From: Liriodendron chinense
Taxonomy: Eukaryota > Streptophyta > Magnoliopsida > Magnoliales > Magnoliaceae
Length of the DNA: 64,000 nt
Assembly (NCBI GenBank): GCA_003013855.2
Contig: PVNU02002353.1
Coordinates: forward strand, 1,240,001-1,304,000
Reading direction: 5' to 3'
Position numbers and translations under genes: made by a program. The notes beneath the pieces were generated by a model that searched no databases, was not told where the DNA came from, and was given only the letters and a program-made list of their open reading frames with translations. This document shows positions 12,210 through 22,930 of the stretch, piece by piece; the first letter of the stretch is position 1, and every line of letters starts with the position of its first letter.

Positions 12210-12690
12210 ATACCTGCTTCATTTAATAAGCTAAGATGAATGTTGCTCAAAGAAACTATCGAATGATGAAGTTGTGGACACTAAAATACTCATGATTCAT
12301 GATGGAGATCATTATTGGAACCCTCAATGTCATGATTCATCATCATCATCGTCATTTAGAGCCTTATCCTAATTAATTCGGGTCGGCTACACAAATCTTG
12401 TTCTGCTATTCCACTCTATCAAGAAGCATATCCTCAGTCATGATAACCTATGCTTTGACTGAGGATATGGTTCTTAATAGAGTGAATGGCGAAACAGGAT
12501 TTGTGTAGCCGAACCCTATTAATAGGGATAAGGCTCTAGATGATAATGACAATGAATCATCACATTGAGGGATCTATCAATGTTCTCAATCATGAAGTTT
12601 AGAGTGTCCAGAAATTCATTGGGTTGCTTCTTTGAGCAACATTAATCTTAGCTTACTGAATGGTGATCGTATGATCTGGAAATTGGGCAA
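12210..12690. repeat. Long inverted repeat of a LINE 3' end
   Basis: The left arm (about 12210-12440) and right arm (about 12456-12690) are imperfect inverted copies with a 15-bp loop (12441-12455). Matching blocks, read inward from the ends, are AAGCTAAGA, ATGTTGCTCAAAGAA, CCCTCAATGT, TAGAGCCTTATCC, TCGGCTACACAAATC and CATATCCTCAGTC. The block TTAGAGCCTTATCC...GGTCGGCTACACAAATC is the signature 3' end shared by plant RTE LINEs and the Au SINE. The left arm continues directly from the LINE pseudogene. Its transcript would form a hairpin with arms of roughly 220 nt. Confidence 0.8.
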
Positions 12691-13415
12691 GGTGACCAAC
12701 CTTTGTTAATTCTAGCTTGGATCCTAAGGAGTGTAGATTGACACTGCCAATCTCATTAACAGGTAGCCAGTAGCAACTGCCTTGTCAAAGACTCTTTCAA
12801 AATGTTCCAGATTGCTGGCCACAAGTAGTGGACATTTACTACATTTAAAGAGCTCTTGTTTCAATTGTTGGGCATTGTGCTAGTCTGGTAAGTTCACACT
12901 AACCATTGAGGATGCTGTCGAGCAAATATGAAACTTTCGTGTGTAGATCTTCATCAGGTGGACCACACCTGTATGTGCTGTGGGTGAAAATAGGCCATCG
13001 AAGTTTTTAGTTGCGCCACTCATTGACAGTTGAATGTGGACCTTACGATAATGCTTTTTAACCATCCATATGATTTTTCCTCCCTTCTCGTGCAGGTCAC
13101 GTGTGCCATGCACTAGTATATATAAGAGTGAGGGATGTAAAATTAATAACTTGATTCATAGAAATAGACACACGCATTGCTATGTGAAATGATATGACAA
13201 AGGACCACAGATCCTACTATCTACTGCATGGTCTATGATAGGCTGATAGCTAATAACTCTTCTGATGCTTCAGCTGCTTTTGGTTGGTGAGCTTCTATAC
13301 ACAAGTATACACAGTTAATACTTTCATGGCTCTTGTTCTCCAATCTTAGGGCCCGGAACCTTCTCTGAGTCCAGATCGTCCCTTCTCCGTCCTGGTATCT
13401 GCTACAGATACACAT
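12691..13415. other. Intergenic, no gene seen
   Basis: Contains a fragment of the fold-back repeat vocabulary (caggtggaccacacctg near 12953). A 17-bp phrase TCTGAGTCCAGATCGTC at 13364-13380 anticipates the left end of the MITE that follows. Confidence 0.4.
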
Positions 13416-13424
13416 CTATCCTCT

Positions 13425-13623
13425 GAGTCCAGATCGTCTGCTTGGCTTTAACAGGGTTTTCCTGTTTGCCGACGACCTGATTGGTCCAGCTCAGCACTGA
13501 CACTATCAGCACTGCTGCATTTAATGTGTCAGTGCTGATCAGTGCTGATGTGTGCTGAGCTGGACCAATCAGGCGTCGGCAAACAGGTAAACCCTGTTAA
13601 AGCTGAGCAGACGATCCGAATTC
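13425..13623. mobile_element. Mutator-like MITE, GARTCC family, copy 1 (199 bp)
   Basis: Target duplications CTATCCTCT (13416-13424) and CCATCCTCT (13624-13632) are 9 bp with one mismatch. The inverted ends are GAGTCCAGATCGTCTGC and GCAGACGATCCGAATTC. Almost the whole element folds: both arms carry GGTTTACCTGTTTGCCGACG and TGATTGGTCCAGCTCAGCAC versions, around a short GTGTCAGTGCTGATCAGTGC-type centre. It is non-coding. A related copy lies at 21322-21482. Confidence 0.85.
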
Positions 13624-13725
13624 CCATCCTCTTCATTAACACTCAATCTGCCAACTCTCGCTCCATTTCGCAAATATCACAATGGTTTTCTTTGTGCATT
13701 CTCCAGAGACTTCATTTTCTATAAC

Positions 13726-13944
13726 ATGAAGCTTTTTCCTGTTGGTTGCTCATCTCTTCCCGAACCCTCCTTCAAAAGGAAGTCTCTAAATTTCCTCATT
13801 GGCAACTTGCCTTCCAAACGGAACCATTTGTGCTCGCTTGTTGTAACTGTAATTGGGGCTTCTTCAGTTCTCCTCCCGGACTATCTTCAAGTGGTCATTG
13901 ACATTCCAATAATATCTAGTGGCCTAGCTAGTGAAATATTATAG
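13726..13944 (+). other. Possible first exon with plastid-type N-terminus
   Basis: An ATG at 13726 opens 72 codons starting MKLFPVGCSSLPEPSFKRKS, rich in Ser/Lys/Leu with few acids. A hydrophobic stretch (LCSLVVTVIGASSVLLPDYL) follows, a pattern seen in precursors of thylakoid lumen proteins. A competing short frame starts at ATG 13681. No donor-linked second exon was found, and the sequence downstream is repeat-like. It may be a truncated gene or a chance frame. The MITE at 13425-13623 lies just upstream. Confidence 0.25.
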
Positions 13945-16410
13945 GATATTGAATATGGTCTTTATTGAGCTCTTCTTACTTCTGAAGCTATGTTTTCCTA
14001 GCTCGTTCGTCTTATGAACATTGGTAGTGTCTTCTCCATACATGTGGTGGTGTAATTTTATAATTCGACCATTGAAGACCTGAAAAGGAGGGGATTGAAG
14101 GGCTTGAAAAGAGGACGAGAGGAAGAAGTGAGAGAAGGGACTTTGAATAGGCCATAGGAACGATTGAAGAAGTGAGAAGGGTGCCACAACATAGGGAACA
14201 GTTGAGAGGGGATGCTCACCCTCGACTTCGTGGAGGGCCCACTATGTTGCGTTTATTGAATCCATTCCATTTATATGAAATATCTGCCCCATAAGAAAGG
14301 ATACAAAGAAAGCCAATCTCAAATTGTCCCTGCCGGTGTGGCCACTGTTGTTTCTTATTGGGCTGATTTTTGGGCTCAGGACTAAACATGGGGTGGCGTG
14401 TCTAGTGGTTGGAGTGGATCTTATCAACACATTACAGTGGGGCTCACAGTGATTCACGTAGGGTTTTCACCATAACTATGATGAAAACGTTTGCACTGGA
14501 TCATATAATCATACTTCAAACAACACCCGGGGTGGCAGTACACAAGTACTGCAGATGATACTGGTGGTATGCGATATCCGGGTGTTTTGGTCCCGTTAGG
14601 TACTGAGTTTCATCCGGTGTACTCGTTCTTGTCAATCCTCCCCCCTGTGATGGTAACTAAACGTAACTCAGGGTGGGTTCAAAGCCTTATCGCCAGACCC
14701 CCCTGCCGCCCTCGGCAGTCCACTATCCCGCGAACGCGAATGGAAAAAGTCGACCAGGCAGTCATCGCAACTGTTTCTTCTTGTCGCCCAATTTTCTGTC
14801 GATATATAGATATATCCGGTCGAACTGTTCGATGGAAAGGAGAACTAGACTCCACGCTTCTCTTTGTAGAGAAAAAATACTGAAGGTGAAGAGCTAGGGC
14901 CGGGCCTTTTCACTGGCTGGTCCCGGGATAACTACTTACTTTCTTTCCCAAATACTCGGGATCGGGACATTCGGGTGTGGACACATCTCATCTAGCAAGT
15001 TGTGGACGCCGTGTTTGGGTAAAATGACCCTCTTGTAGCCAACAGGCCCCTTCAGTAGGCCCACAAGTGAATGGTCAAACCGCCTCAAGCTTTTCATGTT
15101 CCCCAAGGCATGGTCCCTTCACACTAAACTTCCGCCTCGTATTTGTGGTGTGCCATTATCTCAGCAGGCATTTCGGATCAGCGGATCAGTGGATTAGAAG
15201 GCAATATACATACACAACATGTTGGGCCGTGACCAAATGAGGGACGGTGTGTAAGATGGTCAGAGTGGATGTCATCTACATATAACGGTGGGTCCCATAA
15301 CAACCATTTTCACTACGATACAGTGAAAGCATTTGCACAGGATCATTTCCCCACACATTTATCCATTCTTTTTTGTCTATTTAGTTGCAAATGCAAAATG
15401 AGAGTTTTACCGCAAAATCCCTCACAACCCATTTGGCACCCTGGATTTGATGGTAAATGGGTGTATTTCAAATTTAAATGGTTGTTTTTTTCTTTTCTTT
15501 TCTTTTTCTTTTTTTGCTTTTGGCAGCCTAGGGCTCCGAGGAAAATGGAAATGAAGGTATTTCAAACCTATCTTTTTGGAGTGTTTTGAAATCTCAACAA
15601 AATTATGAGATTCCAGTATAATCTAACGGAAATGGCTTTAGATTATAAAGGTGTCTCCGGGCTACTAATCCATTGGATATGCGGAATGCTGATGATACTC
15701 AAAATAATTCAATTATCGGCTGCAACACTAAAATTATATTAATGGAATGATATGAACCATCCAAATGTTGGACATCTAAATGGACGGTTAAAAAATGTTG
15801 ATGAGTCGCGTATTTGTGATACTTGCATTTGTGGCCCACCCAAGGTTTGGAATTTCTTTTTTTTTTTTTTGTGGCTAAAATATATATTTTAATAGCTTAT
15901 TATAATCATTATATCAAATATGACATATATATATACTAACTTAGGATATGAAAATTGATTTAGTTAATCAAATCTATGTCCAAAGAATTCCAATACCCTC
16001 CAAATAGAAGATTTGGATTCCAGTGCATCTCAATCAAACACAAATAAAGATTAGGAATCACCTTGATTCCAATATAATTGTGATTTGGATTCCAATGCAC
16101 TCCAAATCCAAGCTGTCATTCGGGCATAGGGAGTTGGATAAAATCGAATAGTGACTCAGTAATGGATATTCCAGTACAGTGCTTTTTACAGAAAAATTAC
16201 AATATTGCCCTTTTTTGTTTTTTTTGAACAAAGGAAGAGGAGAAAACAAGAAAAGAAATATTATACAACAACCCGAAAACCCTCATGGAGCAGCCCAATT
16301 TTCTGGAAAACGAGCTCCTTTGCTTTTTCTCCACAGCAGTGGAAAATTGAAACGTGTGGCGCCCACGTGGTATGTCTTACATCCAACCCCTCCAATAGAT
16401 GCTCACCAAC
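13945..16410. other. Intergenic with fold-back repeat fragments
   Basis: Fragments of the abundant repeat occur near 14230-14460 and 15210-15345. A GC-richer island at about 14560-14960 carries an open + frame (14569-14883, 104 codons) with no family I recognise. T- and A-runs lie near 15485-15525 and 15857-15875. No supported gene. Confidence 0.4.
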
Positions 16411-16530
16411 ATCATTATTAGACAAACCAAAGATATGGTGGATCCCATCATTTATAAATAAAAAAAAAAAGAAAAAAAAAAAAAAAACCATCATTATTAG
16501 ACAAACCTAAGATACGGTGGATCCAATCAT
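16411..16530 (+). repeat. Direct duplication split by a poly-A tract
   Basis: ATCATTATTAGACAAACC...GGTGGATCC occurs at 16411-16451 and at 16490-16530, 79 bp apart, separated by an A-rich run of about 35 bases. The pattern could be a slippage duplication, or a long target duplication left by an A-tailed retroposon whose body is gone. Confidence 0.6.
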
Positions 16531-16532
16531 AA

Positions 16533-17037
16533 GGAATCGGATTGCGTGTAGAGTAAACTCTGTTGGGCCGGCCTAGAACGTATGTGATTTATCTATTCCA
16601 TTCATATGTTTATTCAGCTCATTTTAGGGGTTGAGCCCAAAATTTAAGCATATTCAAATCTCAAGTGGACCTTGCCATGGGAAACAGTGGGAATAATGAT
16701 TTCCACCGTTGAAACCTTCCCAGGCCCCACAATGATGTTTATTTGTCATCCAACCTGTTCATAAGATCAGATTGATATGGATGACGGGAAAACACAAATA
16801 TCAGCTTGATCGAAAACTTTTGTCTCCTCTCAGAATTTTTCGGTGATAGACATTCAGTTCACAGTTTTCCTTTGGTGTGGTCCACTTTAGATTTTGATAT
16901 GCTTCATTTTTTGGTACCATACCTAAAATTTTCTGTTAAGATGGATGGACGGAGTGGATAAAATACTTAAATCACAGTAGACCCCATAGAGTTTACTCCG
17001 CACGTGTGCGGAGTTACTCACTACACAATCCGCTTCC
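16533..17037. mobile_element. Fold-back Mutator-like element, copy A (505 bp)
   Basis: A perfect 9-bp target duplication CAATCATAA lies at 16524-16532 and 17038-17046. The ends are GGAATCGGATTG and CAATCCGCTTCC, inverted with one mismatch. The body is a large imperfect palindrome. The left arm has TTCAGCTCATTTTAGGGG and CTCAAGTGGACCTTGCCATG. The centre has TTTATTTGTCATCCAACC. The right arm repeats the same words in reverse complement (GGTGTGGTCCACTTTAGA, GGATGGACGGAGTGGATAA). It is non-coding. Nine-base duplications and long inverted ends are Mutator hallmarks. Confidence 0.88.
16995..17014. promoter_or_regulatory. G-box palindrome inside the element A terminus
   Basis: ACTCCGCAC and GTGCGGAGT form a 9-bp perfect inverted repeat around GT. 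It includes the G-box core CACGTG at 17001-17006. Whether it is bound by anything is unknown. The opposite end of the element lacks the insertion. Confidence 0.35.
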
Positions 17038-17046
17038 CAATCATAA

Positions 17047-19262
17047 GGTGGGCCGGTGGGCCAGTCCATAAAAATAATATACACCATTCAAAATATCCCA
17101 ATTCAAGTGTAGCCCATCCGATGATCTAATTAACCTGATGTTTTGTTCGTATTATGATCATGGCATTATGCATAAATTTAATAGGTTGGATGTTATACAC
17201 ATACCATGTGGGCCCCACAAGTCTTGTGCTTCACTACTTTAAAAAAAAAAAAAAAAATTAAGGGCATTTTTTGTAATTTCATCCATCGAAAAAGCACCTC
17301 CTAATCCTGGAAGCATTATTTGGTAAATATAGGTTCCTCGGGAACTTTGAGAAAAAATCCCCATACTAAAATAAAAGTTCATTATCAAGCACTTCATTTG
17401 CATACTGTAGCACAGATGGACAGAATCCAGACTGTTCATCTATAACCTACCCACCATATATCAATAACACGCTAGATAGAAGATCCTCTTCATCAATTGG
17501 AGGGTTTGTGCCCATTGGGTATCGGCCAATTAGCAGGATTATTCTTCCTAGCTATGCATTTGTGCTTCTTCCAAGGTTCTCCAATCAGTGGTTTAAAATC
17601 AGCTGACCATTTTGAATTTTGCAGTATATACCCCATTCACTGAAGGGCCCAGCCAGTGAAAGGTCTGGATCACATTCATGTGTACAACATGCATGTACAT
17701 TGAGTGTTATAATAATGAAACTCTATCTCAAATAACAGTATCCTTTGATGCATGGAAAGATGGTCAGTTATGATGTCCCTATTAAATGGATGGAATCTCT
17801 ATTCTGCTCATCAAACCTTTAAAAACTATTAAATCACATTAGTATATGGGCAGGAAGGGACTATGATCATTCCTTTAATATTGATTCCTACCGATAGACG
17901 AGATTCCATCTATTCTTTTTATTTTTTTGGATGGTGAGTATTGCCGGTGCCCAAATAATATAATATATGGCCACCTATTATTATTATATTTGGAGGCGAT
18001 TTGCATGTGAGAAAAGAAGAGATGATAGGCAGCACACTTGCCAATGTGACATTGTGTGTAATTACTGACATGGGTTTTGCACACGTGCCAATTCAATCTC
18101 CTAATGTTTTTATGAAATTCATGATTGGTTTGAAAGCAAGATGTGTCTTATTTTGAAAGAAATGATCCTTTGTTTATTATGGAATTCTAATTGGATATTC
18201 CTTTTCTTGTATTTTATTTATTAGTTATTCCTGAGTGATTCGAATTTTCCTAGCTGTCAACAGACACCTTCAATTAGAGTAGAATACTAGCTCACTTGTA
18301 CAATGATTAAGGTAGTTGTTCTTGTGGGCTGTCCATACAATGGGCCACAGGCCAATAAAATAATCAAGACAGTTGGATTAATGGAACCTTCTGATTAGTG
18401 GGCTGCTAATGGACAGCTAACAGAAAGTTGGAATCTTGGTCCAATTAATTTATTTATTAATTTTTATTTTGTTAGTACTTGGTACACACCCCACCGTTAG
18501 TGCACCCATCCACCCTGTTAGCCACACTCCAATGTTAGCCACCACCACTTTGGGAATCCATACCTAAGATCTCAGTGTTGTGTTTAAACGAGGCTATATA
18601 TCTTCACTCAGGCTACCACTTGAGCTATGGATCCAGGTGTGTTGGTCCAATTTCAACAAGCAATATCTGTAACGTTTGGACAGGTGGGGTTGGGCCACTC
18701 ACTGCGAATTTTTATTTTATTTATTTATTATTTTCGCATGATGGCTTATAGGTTCAACAGTCTCAAATGCACGTATGAACCGATTTCACTTTGGAAAGGA
18801 CGACACCCTCAGATGGTAGCCAGGAGAAAGGTTTTGTTCTATCACATCAAATGTCACAATTGCACTTGCCTAGGTTGGTCAGAATTGTTGAACTGGTTGG
18901 TCACACCATGTGTGGACCATGGCGCAGAAAATGCCATCGTTGGGTGGTCCTGGCTGCTTGCAACTTGTGCATTTTTTGCACATTGATGCTAGGGACCATT
19001 CTTTAACTTTTAGCGCCGACTCTTGTGGCAACGACTAAGGTTGTCTCTCAGCCCACTAGATGAATGGTGCCAAACACGCTGGACATGTTCCATGAATGGT
19101 ACAAACAGACGGGATAGCTATATCCTCATCGGCACGGCAAATGAGAAATATCCAAATTGGTGATGCTTCTTCATTCATGTCGACTTGCAAGAGGCACGCT
19201 AGATGCTATAACTGAGAGTTGGGGATCCTTGTTTTCTTTTAACTTAGATGTAGACAGATGGT
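17047..19262. other. Intergenic, no gene seen
   Basis: An A-run near 17241-17257, repeat-family words near 17090-17220, and AT-rich DNA. Open frames at 18627-19006 overlap each other in different frames and show no conserved motif. Confidence 0.4.
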
Positions 19263-19283
19263 GGGGGGGGGGGGGGGGGGGGG
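19263..19283 (+). repeat. Poly-G run (21 bases)
   Basis: An uninterrupted run of 21 G residues, a strong G-quadruplex former and a frequent site of sequencing length error. Confidence 0.9.
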
Positions 19284-21312
19284 TAAGATCCTAATGAATG
19301 TGACTGATCTTATCTTATTTCATTTTGGGAATGCGTTTGTCGTCTATTCTACAGTCGGAAGCACTCGCTAAATATCTTAGGGTATATTTGGAAACATAGT
19401 TAAGTCTGCTAGTTGGGCCATGATATGGATGATCAGAACTGTTCAACAGGTAGGTCTGACCATGATATGAACGTCTGCTTGGAAGAGTGGGCCGACAGGG
19501 TCTGACAGTCTACATGATATGAAACCTTCACAAAAGCTGATCGAAGATCTACTATACTGTCTAATGTTTAGCCTTACTACTAAGAGAGTGGAGAAGTCTG
19601 ATCACCCATCTGATTCTATAATTAGAATAGACCCTAAATTACAATCAAGGGCTTGAATCGTATAAGGGTGGGCCAAATGAACACAAGTTCACTATTTCTC
19701 TCTTCTCCCAGTGATTCAGAACTACTTATACCATCAAAAGAATATTTCATTTTATTTATAGAACGAGGGATTGAAAGGTGAGGGATGAATTTAGATGAGA
19801 TAAGAATTATCTCTACCAAGTCCAACCTTTTCTGTATCTCTCTCGTTCAAACACCCTACTAATGATTGCCCACAGTTGAGGATTCTAGCCAATCAATACA
19901 TACAACAAAAATTCCAGGGAATTGTCAATGGAGTCCATGGCCTACCCACAGATGGGAACTACCTGCCAAGAAGTGGGTCTTACGCCGATTGACATGGCCC
20001 AGCTGGTAGATAATTAGATTCAGCTTCCTACATATATTGTATCCTTCTATTTTATAAAAAGAATTAAAATACTAGTTTGTTTCGTTGGCTTGCTAGTTTG
20101 GTATGAAAATCGAAAAGAAGAGGAGACTTGGATTCTCGTATCGCTAAGATAACATCTCAACCTCATATGAGGGTGTCTTTCTCTATTTCCCTACACTTTA
20201 CGTATGTATCTTTTCAAAGAAGAAAAATGAATAGTCAAAACTGCTATACCAGCCTCCCATATGATAGATTAATGTAGCTTCCCCTTAAAGCGATCAATGG
20301 AGTAGACGTCTCAATATATAAACAATGGGCAGATGATAGGATGTGGGGCCCACTAGAAGTGGGGGTTGCTGGGTTCTCTTCTCCACCACTCTTCCAATCC
20401 TCTAATTGCGTAGCTTGTGGACTCTCTTGTGATTTGTTTTTTTCTTAGTAGGCTAGCTAGCTAGTTGCAATTGCTCGAGTGCATTGGCCTCACACCTGAA
20501 AATCAGGTGTATGCGTAGAGGATCGAAGCCGCTCATCAGGCGACCCCAACATCGCAGATGCTACATCTTAAAACTCAGGTTTGATGATCACCGTGGGCCC
20601 ACACCTGGTCAAAACAAGTGGTTTAAGATAAATTGGCAAAATTTTCAAATTCGCTTTGAGGTTTGCTACAATATATACGTCTCCTACATATTGAAGATTG
20701 GCAATGTAGCTGCTGTATTCAATTTGCAATCATCCTGGCCGTTTATATTGTGGGCCCTACTGTGGATAGGAGGAAAGAAAAATAAATAAATAAACCTATC
20801 AGATTTGACTTGTCCTTTTGAGCATGGACCGTCTTCTTTAACTCTCTCTTCTGGGCCACTGATGGGAACTTCCAAACCTTGAAGATCCTTTTGGGGATCA
20901 CCCATGAGGGCCATTATATGAATGGTTTGGATCATTAATTACAACGTACCCCAGGATCTAACCGCCATAGGCTTTAGAAAATAGCAATTGGGATGCAGCC
21001 TCTTGGTTTTCTCCTCATTGAGGAAACTGACGCTGCACGGCAGTGAACTTCAGCCCACGCATCACTTGTCTTTTAGCGTCCTGAAAAAGCAGCTCGATTG
21101 ATCATCAGATGGGCCACATGAGAGGGAACATTTGGGATGGTATGCCCACCATTAAAAACCTTCTAGATTGTGTGTCGGGGCCACTAGAATGGGGTTTCCT
21201 ACCCGTCAATTCATCTAGCATATGTGTACCTTGTTGCTCTCTTGAGCCCTAAAAAGAAATCTAGCCCTCACGTGGAATTCATACTACCTAAAGCTTTATG
21301 TGATATCAATAC
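19284..21312. other. Intergenic, no gene seen
   Basis: Repeat-family fragments near 20580-20620 and 20830-20950 (gggccactgatggg, gggatcacccatgagggcc). The rest is unremarkable. Confidence 0.4.
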
Positions 21313-21321
21313 ATACTTTAT

Positions 21322-21482
21322 GAATCCAGATCTTTTGCTCGTGCCGAGCAGAGAAATCCTGCTTTGTGCCTCCCTGATTGTTCCATGTCAGCTGACGTGT
21401 TAGCGCCCATTAGGCTGATGTGGACCAATCAAGTTAGTAGCAACATGGGTTCTTTGCTTGGTTCGAGCAAAGGATTGGACTC
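21322..21482. mobile_element. Mutator-like MITE, GARTCC family, copy 2 (161 bp)
   Basis: Target duplications ATACTTTAT (21313-21321) and ATACTTCAT (21483-21491) are 9 bp with one mismatch. The ends are GAATCCAGATCTTTTGCTCG and CGAGCAAAGGATTGGACTC, inverted. The arms share the CTGATTGTTCCA / TGGACCAATCA words with copy 1 at 13425-13623, so the two belong to one family. No coding capacity. Confidence 0.8.
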
Positions 21483-21992
21483 ATACTTCATTTATCGTAA
21501 ACCAATTAACTCTTTTCTTTAAATATGCACCATCTCCTTTAACCATTGTTTTATGGCCCATAGACAAGGCCTTTTAAGTCTTTAAAGATCTTTTAGGTAT
21601 CATCAATTCAAGTTAGGTCCATCGTATTAATGGTTTAGATCATTGACATATGACTTTCAATCCAATGGCCACAATCTGAACATGAAAAATAGAAATAAGC
21701 AAGTGGATATGCAGGCACTAAAAGAATTGCATAATGTACAAATAAACACAAATTCAACTGTACAAATTATGTAATTCATTTTAAATGTATGATAAACCAA
21801 ACATTACAGTTATTTTCTTAAATACGATATGCGACACAGTTTTGAATATTTTTCCTTCCTAGGGCAAAAACATTGAATATTAAATTGGCATGGGGGAGAT
21901 CCAAAACCAAGCCGGGTATTTCGAAAATATGACATCTACCGCTGTGTGTGACTTAGATTTCACCCACAAAATCTTTTTAACAACAATTTTTA

Positions 21993-22927
21993 AGGCCTGT
22001 TTGGATACCACCAAATAAGTTAATTTTTAAACAATATTTAATTAGTTCAATAAGTATTATTGTAAAAGTAACTCACATGTCAAACGCTACTTGTTTTAAT
22101 AAGATTTTTTTTTTAGCCTTTTAACTTGAGGCTTTTCTACTTCTCTATCTCACGCTCCATGTCAAAGGAGGCCTCTTATAGTGGACTATCAACATCGAAG
22201 GTGGAGGCTCTATGGTGGACCATCCATATAAAAGGTGGGCCCCACATGATGGATGACCTCATATTAATGTGGGCCCACATATGGATGGTCCACATTAAAA
22301 GTCAGCCCATATTAATAAAAAGCCCACGGCCAAAGTAGGCTGGTATGATGGATGATCCATTTCAAAGGAGGGGCCTACATGATAGATGGTCCACATAAAA
22401 GGTGGGCTCCATATGATGGGCAATGCACATTGAATCTAGGCCCCACAGTGATGGATTGCCCATATTGAGGTGGCCCCACATGATGGACGGTCCATATCAA
22501 AGGTTGGCCCCTAATGATGAATGACTCATATCCAAGTAAAGCCCTGCATGACGGGCAATCCACATTGAAAGTGGTGGGCCCCACATGATGGATGATTCAC
22601 ATCAAGGTGAGACCCGCATGATGGGTGGTCCACATCAAGGCAAGCCCCACATGATATGGATGATCCACATCAAAGGTTAACCCTAATGATGAGTGGCCCA
22701 TATCCAAGGTGGGCCCTACATAATGGATTGCCTATGTCAGAGGTGGGGTCCACATCACAATGGATACTGGAACCCATGACCTTGGGTTGAAACCCTTGTG
22801 AGTCTACTACTAGGGCATGAGTACCAAACATACTTACTGGCTGAAGCTGAATAATTAGTAGAAACTAAGATGAGCAACTTATGGCACGAGTAGCTTATTC
22901 AAGGTAACGTACCATCCAAACGCCCCC
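21993..22927. mobile_element. PIF/Harbinger-like element with internal minisatellite
   Basis: The left end AGGCCTGTTTGGATACCAC and right end CGTACCATCCAAACGCCCCC are inverted, with TTA on each outer side (21990-21992, 22928-22930). A 3-bp TTA duplication and a GGSYTGTTTGG-like end suit PIF/Harbinger. Most of the interior is the tandem array at 22165-22750. No transposase was seen. The short TSD makes the assignment moderate. Confidence 0.5.
22165..22750 (+). repeat. Degenerate 40-45 bp minisatellite
   Basis: About a dozen units of the form GGTGGGCCCCACATGATGGATGGTCCACATCAAA vary in length and substitutions. Words GATGGATGG, TCCACAT and GGTGGGCC recur at regular spacing. The units are built from the same vocabulary as the fold-back family. 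Confidence 0.8.
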
Positions 22928-22930
22928 TTA

